The position numbers and the translations under genes are program-made. Below are positions 1 to 9,632 of a stretch of DNA of 64,000 nt, in pieces (position 1 is the first letter of the stretch; each line of letters opens with the position of its first letter). This DNA comes from Stutzerimonas kunmingensis. GTDB taxonomy: Bacteria > Pseudomonadota > Gammaproteobacteria > Pseudomonadales > Pseudomonadaceae. Under the pieces are notes generated by a model. That model had not been told where the DNA came from. It worked only from the letters and a program-made list of their open reading frames with translations, and did no database searches. The stretch lies in NCBI RefSeq assembly GCF_002929225.1, contig NZ_PISM01000014.1, forward strand, positions 620,001-684,000, read 5' to 3'.

Positions 1-1
1 T

Positions 2-772
2 CTGCGGCTGGATTTCGGCGAGAGCTTCTTCCGTGACGCCAAGGTGACCGACCTGATCATCGAGAAGATGCCGGTTTCCATCTCGCTGGGTCTGTGGAGC
101 ACCTTGATCATGTACCTGGCCTCGATCCCGCTGGGCATCGCCAAGGCCACGCGTCACGGCAGCAAGTTCGACGTCTGGACCAGCTCGGCGATCATCGTCG
201 GCTACGCCATACCGGCGTTCCTGTTCGCCATTCTGCTGATCGTGCTTTTCGCTGGCGGCAGTTACTGGAATTGGTTCCCGTTGCGCGGACTGACGTCGGC
301 CAACTTCGATGACCTGACCCTGGCCGGCAAGATCATCGACTACTTCTGGCACCTGGCCCTGCCCGTCACCGCGCTGGTGATCGGCAACTTCGCGACGCTG
401 ACGCTGCTGACCAAGAACAGCTTTCTCGACGAGATCAACAAGCAGTACGTGATCACGGCGCGGGCCAAGGGCCTGAGCAAGAATCGCGTGCTCTACGGCC
501 ACGTGTTCCGCAATGCCATGTTGATCATCATCGCCGGCTTTCCGTCTGCCTTCATCGGCATGTTCTTCACCGGCTCGCTGCTGATCGAGGTGATCTTCTC
601 CCTTGACGGGCTCGGCCTGCTCAGCTTCGAGGCGGCAATCAACCGCGACTATCCGGTGGTGTTCGGCACCCTCTTCCTCTTCACGCTGCTCGGACTGGTG
701 GTGAAGCTGATCGGCGACCTGACCTACACCCTGGTCGACCCGCGCATCGATTTCGAAAGCAGGGAGGCCTGA
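2..772 (+). CDS. yejB: YejB-type ABC importer permease (5' end outside window)
   Basis: Inner-membrane permease of a peptide/nickel-family ABC importer that takes up oligopeptides and, in enterobacteria, microcin C. The reading frame is open to the left edge, so the N-terminus is missing; about 256 residues are visible. Hydrophobic segments alternate with the cytoplasmic EAA loop ([23 protein letters not shown] region, around 440-520), which docks on the ATPase. The C-terminus ends with the LVDPRIDF motif typical of this permease family. The next gene, yejE, begins one base after the stop, so the two are cotranscribed. Family assignment is firm; the actual substrate is inferred from the family. 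Confidence 0.9.
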   Translation: MRLDFGESFFRDAKVTDLIIEKMPVSISLGLWSTLIMYLASIPLGIAKATRHGSKFDVWTSSAIIVGYAIPAFLFAILLIVLFAGGSYWNWFPLRGLTSANFDDLTLAGKIIDYFWHLALPVTALVIGNFATLTLLTKNSFLDEINKQYVITARAKGLSKNRVLYGHVFRNAMLIIIAGFPSAFIGMFFTGSLLIEVIFSLDGLGLLSFEAAINRDYPVVFGTLFLFTLLGLVVKLIGDLTYTLVDPRIDFESREA

Positions 773-773
773 G

Positions 774-1793
774 ATGCAGTTGTCCCCCCTCAACCAGCGC
801 CGGCTGGCGCTGTTCAAGGCACACAAGCGTGGCTGGTGGTCGCTGTGGATCTTCCTCGCGCTGTTCGTACTCAGCCTTGGCGCGGAGATCATCGCCAACG
901 ACAAGCCGATCGTGGTGCGCTACGACGGCGAATGGTTCTTCCCGGTGTTCAAGCGTTATCCGGAAACGGCCTTCGGCGGCGAGTTTCCGCTGCAGGCGAA
1001 CTACAAGAGCCCGTACATCCAGGAACTGATTGCCGAGAAGGACGGCTGGATGGTCTGGCCGGTCATTCCCTTCAACTATTCGAGCATCAACTACGAACTG
1101 CAGGTGCCCGCCCCTGCGCCGCCGTCACTGGAGAACTGGCTGGGCACCGATGACCAGGGCCGCGATGTGCTCGCCCGGGTGATCTACGGCTTTCGCATCT
1201 CGGTGCTGTTCGCCCTGACCCTAACCCTGATCAGCTCGGTGATCGGCGTCATCGCCGGCGCCCTGCAGGGCTTCTATGGCGGCTGGGTCGACCTGGTTGG
1301 TCAGCGCCTGCTGGAAATCTGGTCCGGGCTGCCGGTGCTCTATCTGCTGATCATTCTGGCCAGCTTCGTGCAGCCGAACTTCTGGTGGCTGCTGGGCATC
1401 ATGCTGCTGTTCTCCTGGATGAGCCTGGTGGACGTCGTGCGTGCCGAATTCCTCCGTGGGCGCAACCTCGAGTACGTGCGCGCCGCTCGTGCGCTGGGCA
1501 TGCAGAACGGCGCCATCATGTTCCGCCACATCCTGCCGAACGCCATGGTTTCCACCATGACCTTCATGCCGTTCATCCTCACCGGCGCCATCGGCACGCT
1601 CACCGCGCTGGACTTTCTCGGTTTCGGTCTGCCGGCCGGCTCGCCGTCGCTCGGTGAACTGGTCGCCCAGGGCAAGGCCAATCTGCAGGCGCCCTGGCTG
1701 GGCATCAGCGCCTTCATGGTGCTGGCGGTCATGCTGACCCTGCTGGTGTTTATCGGGGAGGCGGCGCGCGATGCCTTCGACCCAAGGAAATAA
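774..1793 (+). CDS. yejE: YejE-type ABC importer permease
   Basis: Second inner-membrane permease of the Yej importer, 339 residues. It has one N-terminal membrane span (about residues 20-42), then a long periplasmic stretch (about 43-125) that is characteristic of YejE, then the transport domain. The EAA loop is visible near residues 225-260 (YVRAARALGM followed by HILPNAM). It starts directly after yejB and the ATPase gene begins one base after its stop, so the three form a tight operon. The alternative start sites inside other frames are shadows. Confidence 0.92.
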   Translation: MQLSPLNQRRLALFKAHKRGWWSLWIFLALFVLSLGAEIIANDKPIVVRYDGEWFFPVFKRYPETAFGGEFPLQANYKSPYIQELIAEKDGWMVWPVIPFNYSSINYELQVPAPAPPSLENWLGTDDQGRDVLARVIYGFRISVLFALTLTLISSVIGVIAGALQGFYGGWVDLVGQRLLEIWSGLPVLYLLIILASFVQPNFWWLLGIMLLFSWMSLVDVVRAEFLRGRNLEYVRAARALGMQNGAIMFRHILPNAMVSTMTFMPFILTGAIGTLTALDFLGFGLPAGSPSLGELVAQGKANLQAPWLGISAFMVLAVMLTLLVFIGEAARDAFDPRK

Positions 1794-1794
1794 C

Positions 1795-3456
1795 ATGGCC
1801 GAACAACCGATAGCCGAGAATCTGGTCGAGGTCCGCGATCTGGCCGTCGAGTTCGTCACCGGCGAACAGGTCCAGCGTGTCGTCGAAGGCGTGACATTCG
1901 ACATTCGCAAGGGCGAAACCCTGGCCCTGGTCGGGGAAAGCGGCTCGGGCAAGTCCGTGACGGCTCATTCCATCCTGCGACTGCTGCCCTACCCGCTCGC
2001 TCGCCATCCGCAAGGGCAGATCCTCTTCCACGGGCAGGACTTGCTCAAGGCCGACGAAAAGGCCATGCGTAAAATCCGTGGCAATCGCATCGCCATGGTC
2101 TTCCAGGAGCCGATGACCTCGCTCAACCCGCTGCACACCGTGGGCAAGCAGATCAACGAGGTGCTGGAGATTCACAAGGGCCTGCGCGGCAAGGCCGCAA
2201 CCGCTCGCACCCTGGAGTTGCTGGAACTGGTCGGTATCCCGGAGCCGCGCAAGCGCATCCGCGCCTACCCGCACGAGCTGTCGGGCGGCCAGCGGCAACG
2301 GGTGGTCATCGCCATGGCGCTGGCCAACGAGCCTGAACTGCTGATCGCCGACGAGCCGACCACGGCCCTCGACGTCACCGTGCAGCTGAAAATCCTCGAA
2401 CTGCTAAAGGAGTTGCAGGCACGCCTGGGCATGGCACTGCTGCTGATCAGCCACGACCTCAACCTGGTTCGGCGCATTGCCCATCGCGTATGTGTCATGC
2501 AGCGCGGTCGCGTCGTCGAACAGGCGTTGTGTGAAGATCTGTTCCGCGCACCTCAGCATCCGTATACCCAGGAACTGCTCGCGGCCGAGCCCAGTGGCGG
2601 TCCGGTGGCGGTCGAAGAAGCGGCGCCATTGCTGGAAGTGGACGACCTGCGGGTGTGGTTCCCGATAAAGAAGGGCTTGCTGCGTCGCACCGTCGACCAT
2701 ATCAAGGCGCTGGACGGAGTGAACTTCAGCCTGCCCAAGGGGCAGACGCTGGGTATCGTCGGCGAGAGCGGCTCCGGCAAGTCCACGCTTGGATTGGCTA
2801 TCCTTCGATTGTTGGGTAGTCGGGGCGAGATCCGCTTCCAGGGTCAGCAACTGCAAAGCCTGTCGCAGCGCCAGGTACGGCCGTTGCGGCGGCAGATGCA
2901 GGTGGTCTTTCAGGACCCCTTCGGTAGCCTGAGCCCGCGTATGTCGGTCGGGCAGATCATTGGCGAAGGGTTGCACATCCACCGGATGGGCAATGCCAAG
3001 GAGCAGGAGCAGGCAATCATTGACGCGCTTGTGGAGGTTGGCCTCGATCCGGAAACCCGGCATCGCTATCCCCATGAGTTTTCCGGCGGACAACGGCAGC
3101 GCATTGCCATTGCCCGGGCTCTGGTGTTGAAGCCGGCGCTGATACTGCTCGACGAGCCGACCTCGGCGCTCGATCGCACGGTACAGCGCCAGGTGGTAGA
3201 GCTTCTGCGCTCGTTGCAGGCCAAGTACAACCTGACCTACCTGTTCATCAGCCATGACCTGGCGGTGGTCAGGGCGCTGAGCCACCAGATGATGGTGGTC
3301 AAGCAGGGCCAGGTAGTGGAACAAGGTGCGGCCGCTGACATTTTTGCGGCACCACAACATCCGTATACACAGCAGCTGCTGGAATCCGCCTTCATGGCGC
3401 CCGGCACTGCCGAACAACCAGAAGAGGGACAAGCACATGGGTTTTCTCACCGGTAA
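1795..3456 (+). CDS. yejF: YejF-type dual ATP-binding protein
   Basis: ATPase of the Yej peptide importer, 553 residues with two fused nucleotide-binding domains. Walker A motifs GESGSGKSV (about residue 42) and GESGSGKST (about residue 322) are each followed by an LSGGQ-type signature ([16 protein letters not shown]) and Walker B ([16 protein letters not shown]). Both halves end with the HPYTQ segment of oligopeptide/dipeptide ATPases. I chose the ATG at 1795 because AAGGAAA precedes it and it follows the yejE stop by one base; an in-frame ATG at 1771 lies inside yejE. The 3' end overlaps fabI by 20 bases. Confidence 0.93.
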   Translation: MAEQPIAENLVEVRDLAVEFVTGEQVQRVVEGVTFDIRKGETLALVGESGSGKSVTAHSILRLLPYPLARHPQGQILFHGQDLLKADEKAMRKIRGNRIAMVFQEPMTSLNPLHTVGKQINEVLEIHKGLRGKAATARTLELLELVGIPEPRKRIRAYPHELSGGQRQRVVIAMALANEPELLIADEPTTALDVTVQLKILELLKELQARLGMALLLISHDLNLVRRIAHRVCVMQRGRVVEQALCEDLFRAPQHPYTQELLAAEPSGGPVAVEEAAPLLEVDDLRVWFPIKKGLLRRTVDHIKALDGVNFSLPKGQTLGIVGESGSGKSTLGLAILRLLGSRGEIRFQGQQLQSLSQRQVRPLRRQMQVVFQDPFGSLSPRMSVGQIIGEGLHIHRMGNAKEQEQAIIDALVEVGLDPETRHRYPHEFSGGQRQRIAIARALVLKPALILLDEPTSALDRTVQRQVVELLRSLQAKYNLTYLFISHDLAVVRALSHQMMVVKQGQVVEQGAAADIFAAPQHPYTQQLLESAFMAPGTAEQPEEGQAHGFSHR

Positions 3457-4231
3457 GCGCGTACTGATCGTCGGCGTTGCCAGCAAACTTTCGATTGCCT
3501 CCGGCATCGCCGCCGCCATGCATCGCGAAGGTGCAGAACTGGCTTTCACCTACCAGGGCGACAAGCTCAAGGGTCGCGTCGAGGAATTCGCTTCCGGTTG
3601 GGGCTCGAGCCCTGAGCTGTGCTTCCCCTGCGACGTCGCCAACGATGAAGAGATCGCGCGCGTATTCGAAGAACTGAGCAAGAAGTGGGACGGCCTGGAC
3701 TGCATCGTGCACTCGGTCGGCTTCGCTCCGGGCGACCAGCTCAACGGCGACTTCACTGAAGTCACCACCCGTGAAGGCTTCAAGATCGCCCACGACATCA
3801 GCGCCTACAGCTTCGTAGCCCTGGCCAAGGCCGGTCGCGAGATGATGAAGGGCCGCAACGGCAGCCTGCTGACCCTCTCCTACCTGGGTGCCGAGCGCAC
3901 CATGCCGAACTACAATGTCATGGGCATGGCCAAGGCCAGCCTGGAAGCTGGCGTTCGCTACCTGGCCGGCAGCCTCGGCCCGGAAGGCACTCGCGTGAAC
4001 TGCATCTCTGCCGGTCCGATCCGTACCCTGGCCGCCTCCGGCATCGCCAGCTTCCGCAAGATGCTGGCTGCCAACGAGAAGCAGACCCCTATGCGTCGCA
4101 ACGTCACCATCGACGAAGTCGGCAATGCCGGCGCCTTCCTCTGCTCGGACCTGGCTTCCGGCATTAGCGGTGAGATCCTCTACGTCGACGGCGGCTTCAA
4201 CACCACCGCAATGGGCTCGCTGGAAGACTGA
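3437..4231 (+). CDS. fabI: Enoyl-[acyl-carrier-protein] reductase (NADH)
   Basis: Catalyses the last, NADH-dependent step of each fatty-acid elongation round in the cytoplasm. The protein has 264 residues, close to the E. coli enzyme (262). It is an atypical SDR: the N-terminal cofactor stretch [13 protein letters not shown] and the catalytic Tyr-x6-Lys (YNVMGMAK) are visible, as is [11 protein letters not shown], which corresponds to the triclosan-binding loop. The start at ATG 3437 is preceded by GAGGGACAAG and lies inside the end of yejF, so fabI is probably translated in part from the yej transcript. A strong hairpin follows at 4256. Confidence 0.97.
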   Translation: MGFLTGKRVLIVGVASKLSIASGIAAAMHREGAELAFTYQGDKLKGRVEEFASGWGSSPELCFPCDVANDEEIARVFEELSKKWDGLDCIVHSVGFAPGDQLNGDFTEVTTREGFKIAHDISAYSFVALAKAGREMMKGRNGSLLTLSYLGAERTMPNYNVMGMAKASLEAGVRYLAGSLGPEGTRVNCISAGPIRTLAASGIASFRKMLAANEKQTPMRRNVTIDEVGNAGAFLCSDLASGISGEILYVDGGFNTTAMGSLED

Positions 4232-4255
4232 TCCCGCGCCCGTCTACGTAAGCAC

Positions 4256-4287
4256 CGAACCCCGCCTGCTGGCGGGGTTCGTGTTTC
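4256..4287 (+). terminator. Rho-independent terminator after fabI
   Basis: Inverted repeat CGAACCCCGCC / GGCGGGGTTCG (arms 4256-4266 and 4271-4281) with a four-base loop, followed by GTGTTTCT. It lies between fabI and the convergent SDR gene and may serve both. Confidence 0.85.
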
Positions 4288-4298
4288 TGCGCAGCGGC

Positions 4299-5063
4299 TC
4301 AGCCGGCCGTAACCGTCATGCCGCCATCGGCCATGACCACCGAGCCCACCATGAAGCTGGCCCGCTCCGAGGCGAGAAAAGCGACGATCTCGGCGATCTC
4401 CTCCGGTTGCGCCGCGCGCCCGATGGGTGCGGCTTCGCCATGCTGGGCAAGAAAGCCCGGCCCGTCCTCGACCACGTCGTTGAGGATGTTGGTCACCACA
4501 TCGCCAACACCGATGGCGTTGACCCGGATGCCATGCTCGATCGCCTCCAGCGCCAGCGTGCGGGTCAGCTGCGCCAGCGCGCCTTTGGATGCCGTATAGG
4601 CGGCGATGGTCGGGAAGGCGAAATAGGACGCGTAGGAAGCGATGTTGACGATCGCCCCCGAGCGGTTGGGCATCATCGCCTTGACCGCTTCGCGACAATG
4701 CAGGAACGCCGCCGTGGCATTGACCGCCTGGATGCGCTCCCAATCCTCGCGGCTCATGTCCACCACTCGCTTGTTGATGATGATGCCGGCGTTGTTGACC
4801 AGGACATCCAGCCGGCCGAAATGCTCGATGGCCAGGCCGACCGCACGTTCGGCTGCGCCATCCTTGGTAATGTCCGCCAGCAGCGGCACCAGCCCCGGCC
4901 GAGCGAGATCCTCGACAGCCGGATTGATGTCTTCGGCGATGACCTTGGCACCCCGATCGTGCAACAACAAGGCAATCGCCCTGCCGATGCCGCTGGCGGC
5001 GCCGGTGACCAGCGCGACCTTGCCTGCAACTTCCTGAACGACGATGTGATTCGAATCAGTCAT
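4299..5063 (-). CDS. SDR-family oxidoreductase
   Basis: Classical short-chain dehydrogenase/reductase of 254 residues, predicted to be cytoplasmic and NAD(P)-dependent. The cofactor motif TGAASGIG is near residue 18, NNAG is in VLVNNAGI, the active-site Ser is in NIASYASY, and the catalytic pair is YTASK. The C-terminus (VVMADGGMTV) is standard for the family. The start is ATG 5063, preceded by GAGAGGAGAGCAC. The gene is divergent from the AraC-type regulator at 5255, which may control it. The substrate cannot be told from the sequence; its position beside the alcohol-oxidation island makes an alcohol or hydroxy-acid substrate possible, but that is speculation. Confidence 0.88.
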   Translation of the reverse strand: MTDSNHIVVQEVAGKVALVTGAASGIGRAIALLLHDRGAKVIAEDINPAVEDLARPGLVPLLADITKDGAAERAVGLAIEHFGRLDVLVNNAGIIINKRVVDMSREDWERIQAVNATAAFLHCREAVKAMMPNRSGAIVNIASYASYFAFPTIAAYTASKGALAQLTRTLALEAIEHGIRVNAIGVGDVVTNILNDVVEDGPGFLAQHGEAAPIGRAAQPEEIAEIVAFLASERASFMVGSVVMADGGMTVTAG

Positions 5064-5254
5064 GGTGCTCTCCTCTCTTTCGGGCTGCGCCACGAGGCGC
5101 GATGGGTTAACTGTCTCCCATCGCCGGAGGCCGGGCTTTCGCACGCTTGCGCTGGCTGTTGCGGTTTTGCGCGCAGCAGTGATCTGCCGGCGCGCAGGGT
5201 CCTGCGCTAAACTTTCCGCGCTGAACGCTTTCAAATGTTTGCCAGGAGCACGTC

Positions 5255-6184
5255 ATGCCGCGGTCATCACAACCGCCGCCACGACCCCATGCGGGGCAGA
5301 CCAGCCCCCAGTCGATGAGCCATTACCTGCCTGGTGAAGCGCGCGCGACCGCACAGCAGCCGCCGATGCAGGACGTGGTGGTGCAGCTGTTCAGCCATCG
5401 CACGATCGTCGAGCCGATACAGGTACCGGCAGTGTTGGAGCCGCTGCTGGTGCTGGTACTGGCCGGTGCGGCACGAGTCGAGGAACGTGCGCCGGGTGGG
5501 CAATGGAGCGCAGCAACCGTCAGCGCCGGCGACTTCTTCCTGACCGATACCCACGAGCCGTACGAAATGCGCTGGCAGACGCTGGAAGGTGAGCAATTCG
5601 AGGTGATGCACCTGTATCTCGGCCTGCCGCTCATCGACCAGGCCGCACGGGAACTGCTCGGGCCGCAGAGCACAGCGGTTGCCTTGCGGGACGTCTCCGG
5701 CGCCCACGACGACACGGTTCGCTGGTTGATGGAGAAGCTGCACCACGAGCTGGTCGAGCAGCGCCAGCCCAGCCCGCTCTGCGTTCGCGGCCTGGCCCAG
5801 GCACTGGCCGTGCATCTGGTGCGCCACTATCGGGATCGGCAAGACGCCGTCCGGCGCAGCAACGCCTTGCCGGCCTACAAGCTGCGCCGGGTCGTCGAGG
5901 CGATGGATGCGCAGTTGGCCGACGATTTCAGTCTTGCTCAGCTGGCACGAACCGCCGAGCTGAGCGAGTACCACTTCAGCCGGATGTTCAAACGAGCCAC
6001 CGGGCTTTCGCCGTCTCAGTACTTCATCGGCCTGCGCATGGCACGGGCGCGACGGTTGCTGATTGAAACGCAGCGCAGCGTCATCGATATCGGGCTGGAA
6101 GTGGGCTATTCGAGCCCGAGCCACTTCTCCCAAGTTTTCCGCCGCGAGGTGGGCGTTACCCCCAGCGCCTATCGCCAGGCATGA
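5255..6184 (+). CDS. AraC-family transcriptional regulator with N-terminal cupin-like domain
   Basis: DNA-binding regulator of 309 residues. The first about 170 residues form a cupin-like ligand-sensing region (MSHYLPGEARA to LAVHLVRHYRD). The last about 100 form the double helix-turn-helix of the AraC family, with LAQLARTAELSEYHFSRMFKRATG and the conserved VGYSSPSHFSQVFRREVG. The start at ATG 5255 is supported by CCAGGAGCACGTC; a second in-frame Met at 5315 is possible. It is divergent from the SDR gene with about 190 bases between, suggesting local control. The ligand is unknown. Confidence 0.88.
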   Translation: MPRSSQPPPRPHAGQTSPQSMSHYLPGEARATAQQPPMQDVVVQLFSHRTIVEPIQVPAVLEPLLVLVLAGAARVEERAPGGQWSAATVSAGDFFLTDTHEPYEMRWQTLEGEQFEVMHLYLGLPLIDQAARELLGPQSTAVALRDVSGAHDDTVRWLMEKLHHELVEQRQPSPLCVRGLAQALAVHLVRHYRDRQDAVRRSNALPAYKLRRVVEAMDAQLADDFSLAQLARTAELSEYHFSRMFKRATGLSPSQYFIGLRMARARRLLIETQRSVIDIGLEVGYSSPSHFSQVFRREVGVTPSAYRQA

Positions 6185-6213
6185 GCTGCCTTTCCCTGGC
6201 GCCAGAACGACAA

Positions 6214-6243
6214 AACCCCGGCCATGACGACCGGGGTTCTGTT
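6214..6243 (+). terminator. Terminator after the AraC-type regulator
   Basis: Inverted repeat AACCCCGG / CCGGGGTT (6214-6221 and 6231-6238) followed by CTGTTT. It ends the plus-strand regulator transcript. Confidence 0.75.
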
Positions 6244-6246
6244 TGC

Positions 6247-6272
6247 GCAAACCCGACGGTCGCCGGGTTTGC
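6247..6272 (-). terminator. Hairpin downstream of pedH
   Basis: Arms GCAAACCCG / CGGGTTTGC (6247-6255 and 6264-6272) with an eight-base loop lie 14 bases beyond the pedH stop codon. There is no long T run on the minus strand, so termination may be partly factor-assisted. Confidence 0.6.
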
Positions 6273-6286
6273 ATAACGCAGGCTGA

Positions 6287-8062
6287 TCAGCGCTTGGCGA
6301 CCAGATCCTTCGGCAGCTTGAAGGTCCAGAGCATACCGCCCTGGTTGAAGTCCTTCACGCGCTTGGCGACCTCGCCGCCCCACAGCGGTACCGCACCACC
6401 CCAGCCGGAGAGAACGGAAACGTACTGCTCGCCATCCATTTCCCAGGTGACCGGAGAACCGATGACGCCCGAGCCGGTGTTGAACTCGTAGACCTTCTTG
6501 CCGGTCTTGGCGTCGAAGGCCATCAGGTAGCCCTCAGGGTTGCCGGTGAACACCAGATTGCCCTTGGTGGCCAACACGCCGCCCCACAGCGGAGCGTAGT
6601 TGTTGTAGCGCCATACTTCCTTGCCGGTCTTCGGATCGATTGCGCGCAGCACACCGATGAAGTCGTCGTTGAGCGGCTTGATGGTGAAGCCAGCACCCAG
6701 GTAGGCGGCACCCTTCTTGTAGGATACGCCTTCGTTCCAGATGTCCATGCCCCACTCGTTGGACGGCACGTAGAACAGGCCGGTGTCCTGGCTGTAGGCC
6801 ATTGGCATCCAGTTCTTGCCACCGAGGAAGGACGGTGCGACGAACACCGACTTGCCCTTGTCCGCGTCGGCAGGATTGCCCGGGCGGTGGGCTTCGTCGT
6901 AGATCGGACGGCCAGCCTTGTCCAGGCCCTTGGCCCAGGTGATCTTGTCAACGAACGGGAAGCCACGGATGAACTTGCCGTTGGTGCGATCTAGCACGTA
7001 GAAGAAGCCGTTACGGTCTGCCGTGCCGGCAGCCTTGATGGTCTTGCCGCCGTCCTTGTAGTCGAAGGAGATCAGCTCGTTGACGCCGTCGAAGTCCCAG
7101 CCGTCATGCGGGGTGGACTGGAAGTGCCACTTGATCGAGCCGTCATTCGGGTCCAGCGCCAGACGCGAGGACGAGTACAGGTTGTCGCCAGGGCGCAGGT
7201 GCGAGTTCCACGGCGCCGGGTTACCGGTACCGAACAGCAGCGAGTCGGTGTCCGGATCGTAGTAGCCGCCCAGCCATGGAGCGGCACCGCCGGTCTTCCA
7301 CAGGTCGCCCGGCCAGGTCTTGCCGGCTTCGCCGCCGGAGATGCCGCTCTCGACCTTCTTGCCGTCTTTCCAGACGTAACCCATGTGTCCTTCCACGGTC
7401 GGACGGGTCCACAGCAGCTCACCATTCTTCGCGTCGTAGGCCTCGACCTTGCCGACCACGCCGAACTCACCACCGGAGACGCCGGTGATCAGCTTGCCGT
7501 TCACCACCAGCGGCGCGGCGGTCAGCGAGTAACCGGCCTTGTAGTCGGCGACAGTCTTCTTCCAGACCACCTTGCCGGTGTCCTTGTTCAGGGCGACCAG
7601 CTTGGCATCCAGGGTGCCGAAGATCACCAGATCGCCATACAGCGCAACACCACGGTTGATCACGTCACAGCACGGCATGATGCCGTCGGGCAGGCGGGCA
7701 TCGTACTGCCACAGTTCCTTGCCGGTACGGGCGTCCAGTGCATATACACGCGAGTAGGAGCCGGTGATGTACATCACGCCGTCCTTGATCAGCGGCTGCG
7801 CTTCCTGACCGCGCTGCTTTTCACCGCCGAGAGAGAAGCCCCAAACCGGTCGCAACTGATTGATGTTATTGGTATTCAACGTGTCCAGCGTACTGTAGCG
7901 CTGGCCCTGCAAACCCAGACCGTTGGTGACGATCTGATCGGTGGATTTGGCATCGTTGAGGATTTCCTGGTCGGTTACGGCCCAGGCGTGCAGGCTGGAC
8001 ATCGCCACCGCGGCGCATAGCGCCGTCAAGGCGAAGGGCTTGCGAAGACCGGTGTGCTTCAT
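6287..8062 (-). CDS. pedH: PQQ-dependent alcohol dehydrogenase, lanthanide type (PedH-like)
   Basis: Periplasmic quinoprotein alcohol dehydrogenase of 591 residues (P. putida PedH is about this length) that oxidises alcohols and aldehydes and passes electrons to cytochrome c. A signal peptide covers about residues 1-27. Beta-propeller repeats of the form DAKTGKxxW are present, and the adjacent cysteines that form the vicinal disulfide are at 131-132 (PCCDVINRG). The active site reads GWDFDG: catalytic Asp323 is followed two residues later by Asp325, the extra metal ligand that marks lanthanide-dependent enzymes. ATG 8062 was chosen because it has an SD-like GAGGT and starts the signal peptide. 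A TACCAAGGG-type site and a GGGAA-TTCCC palindrome lie upstream. Confidence 0.93.
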   Translation of the reverse strand: MKHTGLRKPFALTALCAAVAMSSLHAWAVTDQEILNDAKSTDQIVTNGLGLQGQRYSTLDTLNTNNINQLRPVWGFSLGGEKQRGQEAQPLIKDGVMYITGSYSRVYALDARTGKELWQYDARLPDGIMPCCDVINRGVALYGDLVIFGTLDAKLVALNKDTGKVVWKKTVADYKAGYSLTAAPLVVNGKLITGVSGGEFGVVGKVEAYDAKNGELLWTRPTVEGHMGYVWKDGKKVESGISGGEAGKTWPGDLWKTGGAAPWLGGYYDPDTDSLLFGTGNPAPWNSHLRPGDNLYSSSRLALDPNDGSIKWHFQSTPHDGWDFDGVNELISFDYKDGGKTIKAAGTADRNGFFYVLDRTNGKFIRGFPFVDKITWAKGLDKAGRPIYDEAHRPGNPADADKGKSVFVAPSFLGGKNWMPMAYSQDTGLFYVPSNEWGMDIWNEGVSYKKGAAYLGAGFTIKPLNDDFIGVLRAIDPKTGKEVWRYNNYAPLWGGVLATKGNLVFTGNPEGYLMAFDAKTGKKVYEFNTGSGVIGSPVTWEMDGEQYVSVLSGWGGAVPLWGGEVAKRVKDFNQGGMLWTFKLPKDLVAKR

Positions 8063-8094
8063 TGCGGCTACCTCTGCGGGTTCATTGTTATGCC

Positions 8095-8107
8095 GGGAAA
8101 TTTTCCC
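8095..8107. promoter_or_regulatory. GGGAANNNTTCCC palindrome, pedH copy
   Basis: GGGAA-ATT-TTCCC, extended by CC and GG on the outside. The same 13-base pattern occurs ahead of exaA (12948) and twice ahead of the TonB receptor (21811, 21833). Likely an operator; the binding protein is unknown. Confidence 0.6.
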
Positions 8108-8173
8108 GGTCTGTTGTTGATTCTTGGTTTGCACCGCCTCGCCAACAATTGCCCGCAGTACCGATTTTCCTCC

Positions 8174-8183
8174 TCCCTTGGTA
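8174..8183 (-). promoter_or_regulatory. TACCAAGGG-type site, pedH copy
   Basis: Reads TACCAAGGGA on the minus strand, within the 14-base block TACCAAGGGAGGAG that is repeated exactly upstream of pedF. It lies about 113 bases from the pedH start codon, close to the spacing at pedF. Confidence 0.6.
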
Positions 8184-8341
8184 GCAATACGCCGCCGCGG
8201 CCCACGAAAGACGCGTGATTCCGCCAGCTGCCAATGCCGGGCGGCACCGAAAGTCGCACCTATTCGGCCGGAAAAGACAATTCCGCCAGGCCCACCCTAC
8301 CCCCTAAAACGGATGCCCCCTCGCTCAGAAGGATAAGAGCC

Positions 8342-9580
8342 ATGCTTCGCCCTACCCTGATCATCGCCTTCCTCGTCTTCACACTACAAAGCGCCCATGC
8401 GGCCGAACCGATCCGTCTGGGTCTCAATTACCCGAGCACCGGCAACTACAAGTCCGAAGGTCTGGAGCTACGCCGTGGCGCCCTGCTTGCCGTCGACCAG
8501 ATCAACCAGGGTGGTGGTTTGCTGGGCCGACGCCTGGAGCTGGTCAGCCTGAATTCGGCAGCGCGCGCGGAAAAGGCGCGTGCCAACGTCGACCGTTTCG
8601 CCAAACAGGGCGCAGCGATGATCTTCGGCGGCGCCAACAGCGAAGAGGCGATGAGCGCCGGCCAGCGCGCCCGCGAACTCGGACTGCTGTACTTCCCCAC
8701 CCTCGGCTACGCCAACGAGATCACCGGACGAGACGGCCATCGGCATCTATTCCGCGAATCCAACAGTGCCTGGATGAGCGCGCGGGTACTCGGCGAGTAC
8801 CTCAGCTGGCACATGCCCAATCGCCGCTACCACTACATCAGCCTCGACGATGCCTGGGGCCACAGCATGGAGCAGGCCCTGCGTGAAGCGACCAAGAGCC
8901 GCGACCGCGCACGCCACGGCTACTCGAAGATCGCCGCGCGAGGTGCCCGCCGCGATGACTACCTGAGCGCACTGCAGAAGGCTGCCGCCAGTGATGCGGA
9001 TGTGCTGGTGATCGTTCTGCTCGGCCAGGATCTGGTGCAGACCATGCGCCTGGCGCACACCCTGGAGCTGGGCAAGCACATGCAGATCATCGCGCCCAAC
9101 CTCAACCAGAGCATCGTCGAGCAAGCCGGACCGCTGGTGATGGAAAACGTGATCGGCACCGAAGCCTGGACCTGGCGGGTACCGCAGCGCGAGAAAAGCG
9201 AAACCGGTCAGGCGTTCGTCGAGCGCTACATCGCCTTGCATCAGGCCTACCCCGGCAGCACCGCGGCGTCGGCCTACGGCATCGTCCGGCAGTGGGCCGA
9301 TGCCGTGCGGCGGGCGGGCCGCCTGGATAGCGAAGCCGTCATCACCGCGCTGGAGAACCATCGCTACAGCCTGTTGAAGGACGAGCAGTACTGGCGCGAC
9401 TTCGACCACCAGAACGTCCAGAGCATCTACGCGGTACGGGTACGCGAGCGCAACGAGATCATGCAGGATCGCTTCAAGCAGGACTACTTCACCATCATCC
9501 ATCGCATGGATGGCGAGGAAGCCGCGCCTAGCCTGGACGACTGGCAGCAGGAGCGCGGCGATCAGCTACAGCTGCAGTGA
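8342..9580 (+). CDS. Leu/Ile/Val- or urea-type periplasmic binding protein
   Basis: Exported type-I periplasmic binding protein of 412 residues with a signal peptide ending near SAHAAEP (about residue 21). The mature part begins IRLGLNYPSTGNYKSEG and continues with the GALLAVDQIN and GGLLGRRLELV segments of the branched-chain amino acid/urea binding family. FGGANSEEAMSA lies where such proteins line the ligand cleft. No permease or ATPase gene is next to it, so it may feed a sensor or a transporter encoded elsewhere. It is divergent from pedH, which suggests a role in the alcohol system. The start is ATG 8342 after AGGATAAGAGC. The ligand is unknown. Confidence 0.82.
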   Translation: MLRPTLIIAFLVFTLQSAHAAEPIRLGLNYPSTGNYKSEGLELRRGALLAVDQINQGGGLLGRRLELVSLNSAARAEKARANVDRFAKQGAAMIFGGANSEEAMSAGQRARELGLLYFPTLGYANEITGRDGHRHLFRESNSAWMSARVLGEYLSWHMPNRRYHYISLDDAWGHSMEQALREATKSRDRARHGYSKIAARGARRDDYLSALQKAAASDADVLVIVLLGQDLVQTMRLAHTLELGKHMQIIAPNLNQSIVEQAGPLVMENVIGTEAWTWRVPQREKSETGQAFVERYIALHQAYPGSTAASAYGIVRQWADAVRRAGRLDSEAVITALENHRYSLLKDEQYWRDFDHQNVQSIYAVRVRERNEIMQDRFKQDYFTIIHRMDGEEAAPSLDDWQQERGDQLQLQ

Positions 9581-9612
9581 CCGGATGCAGCGACTGGAGT
9601 GGAACACCAATA

Positions 9613-9631
9613 GGCGCGCCGCGGGCGCGCC
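9613..9631. terminator. Convergent terminator hairpin
   Basis: GGCGCGCC at 9613-9620 and again at 9624-9631 pair around a three-base loop. It lies between the binding-protein gene (stop at 9580) and the convergent metallohydrolase gene (stop at 9633). Confidence 0.7.
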
Positions 9632-9632
9632 T

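Larger units (their letters stand above)
8063..8341. promoter_or_regulatory. Divergent control region, pedH and the binding-protein gene
   Basis: This 279-base gap separates pedH (minus) from the periplasmic binding-protein gene (plus). It holds the palindrome CCGGGAAATTTTCCCGG (8093-8109), 31 bases upstream of the pedH ATG. It also holds CTCCTCCCTTGGTA (8170-8183), which reads TACCAAGGGAGGAG in the pedH direction. Both elements recur elsewhere in the island. I could not assign -10/-35 boxes with confidence. Confidence 0.65.
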
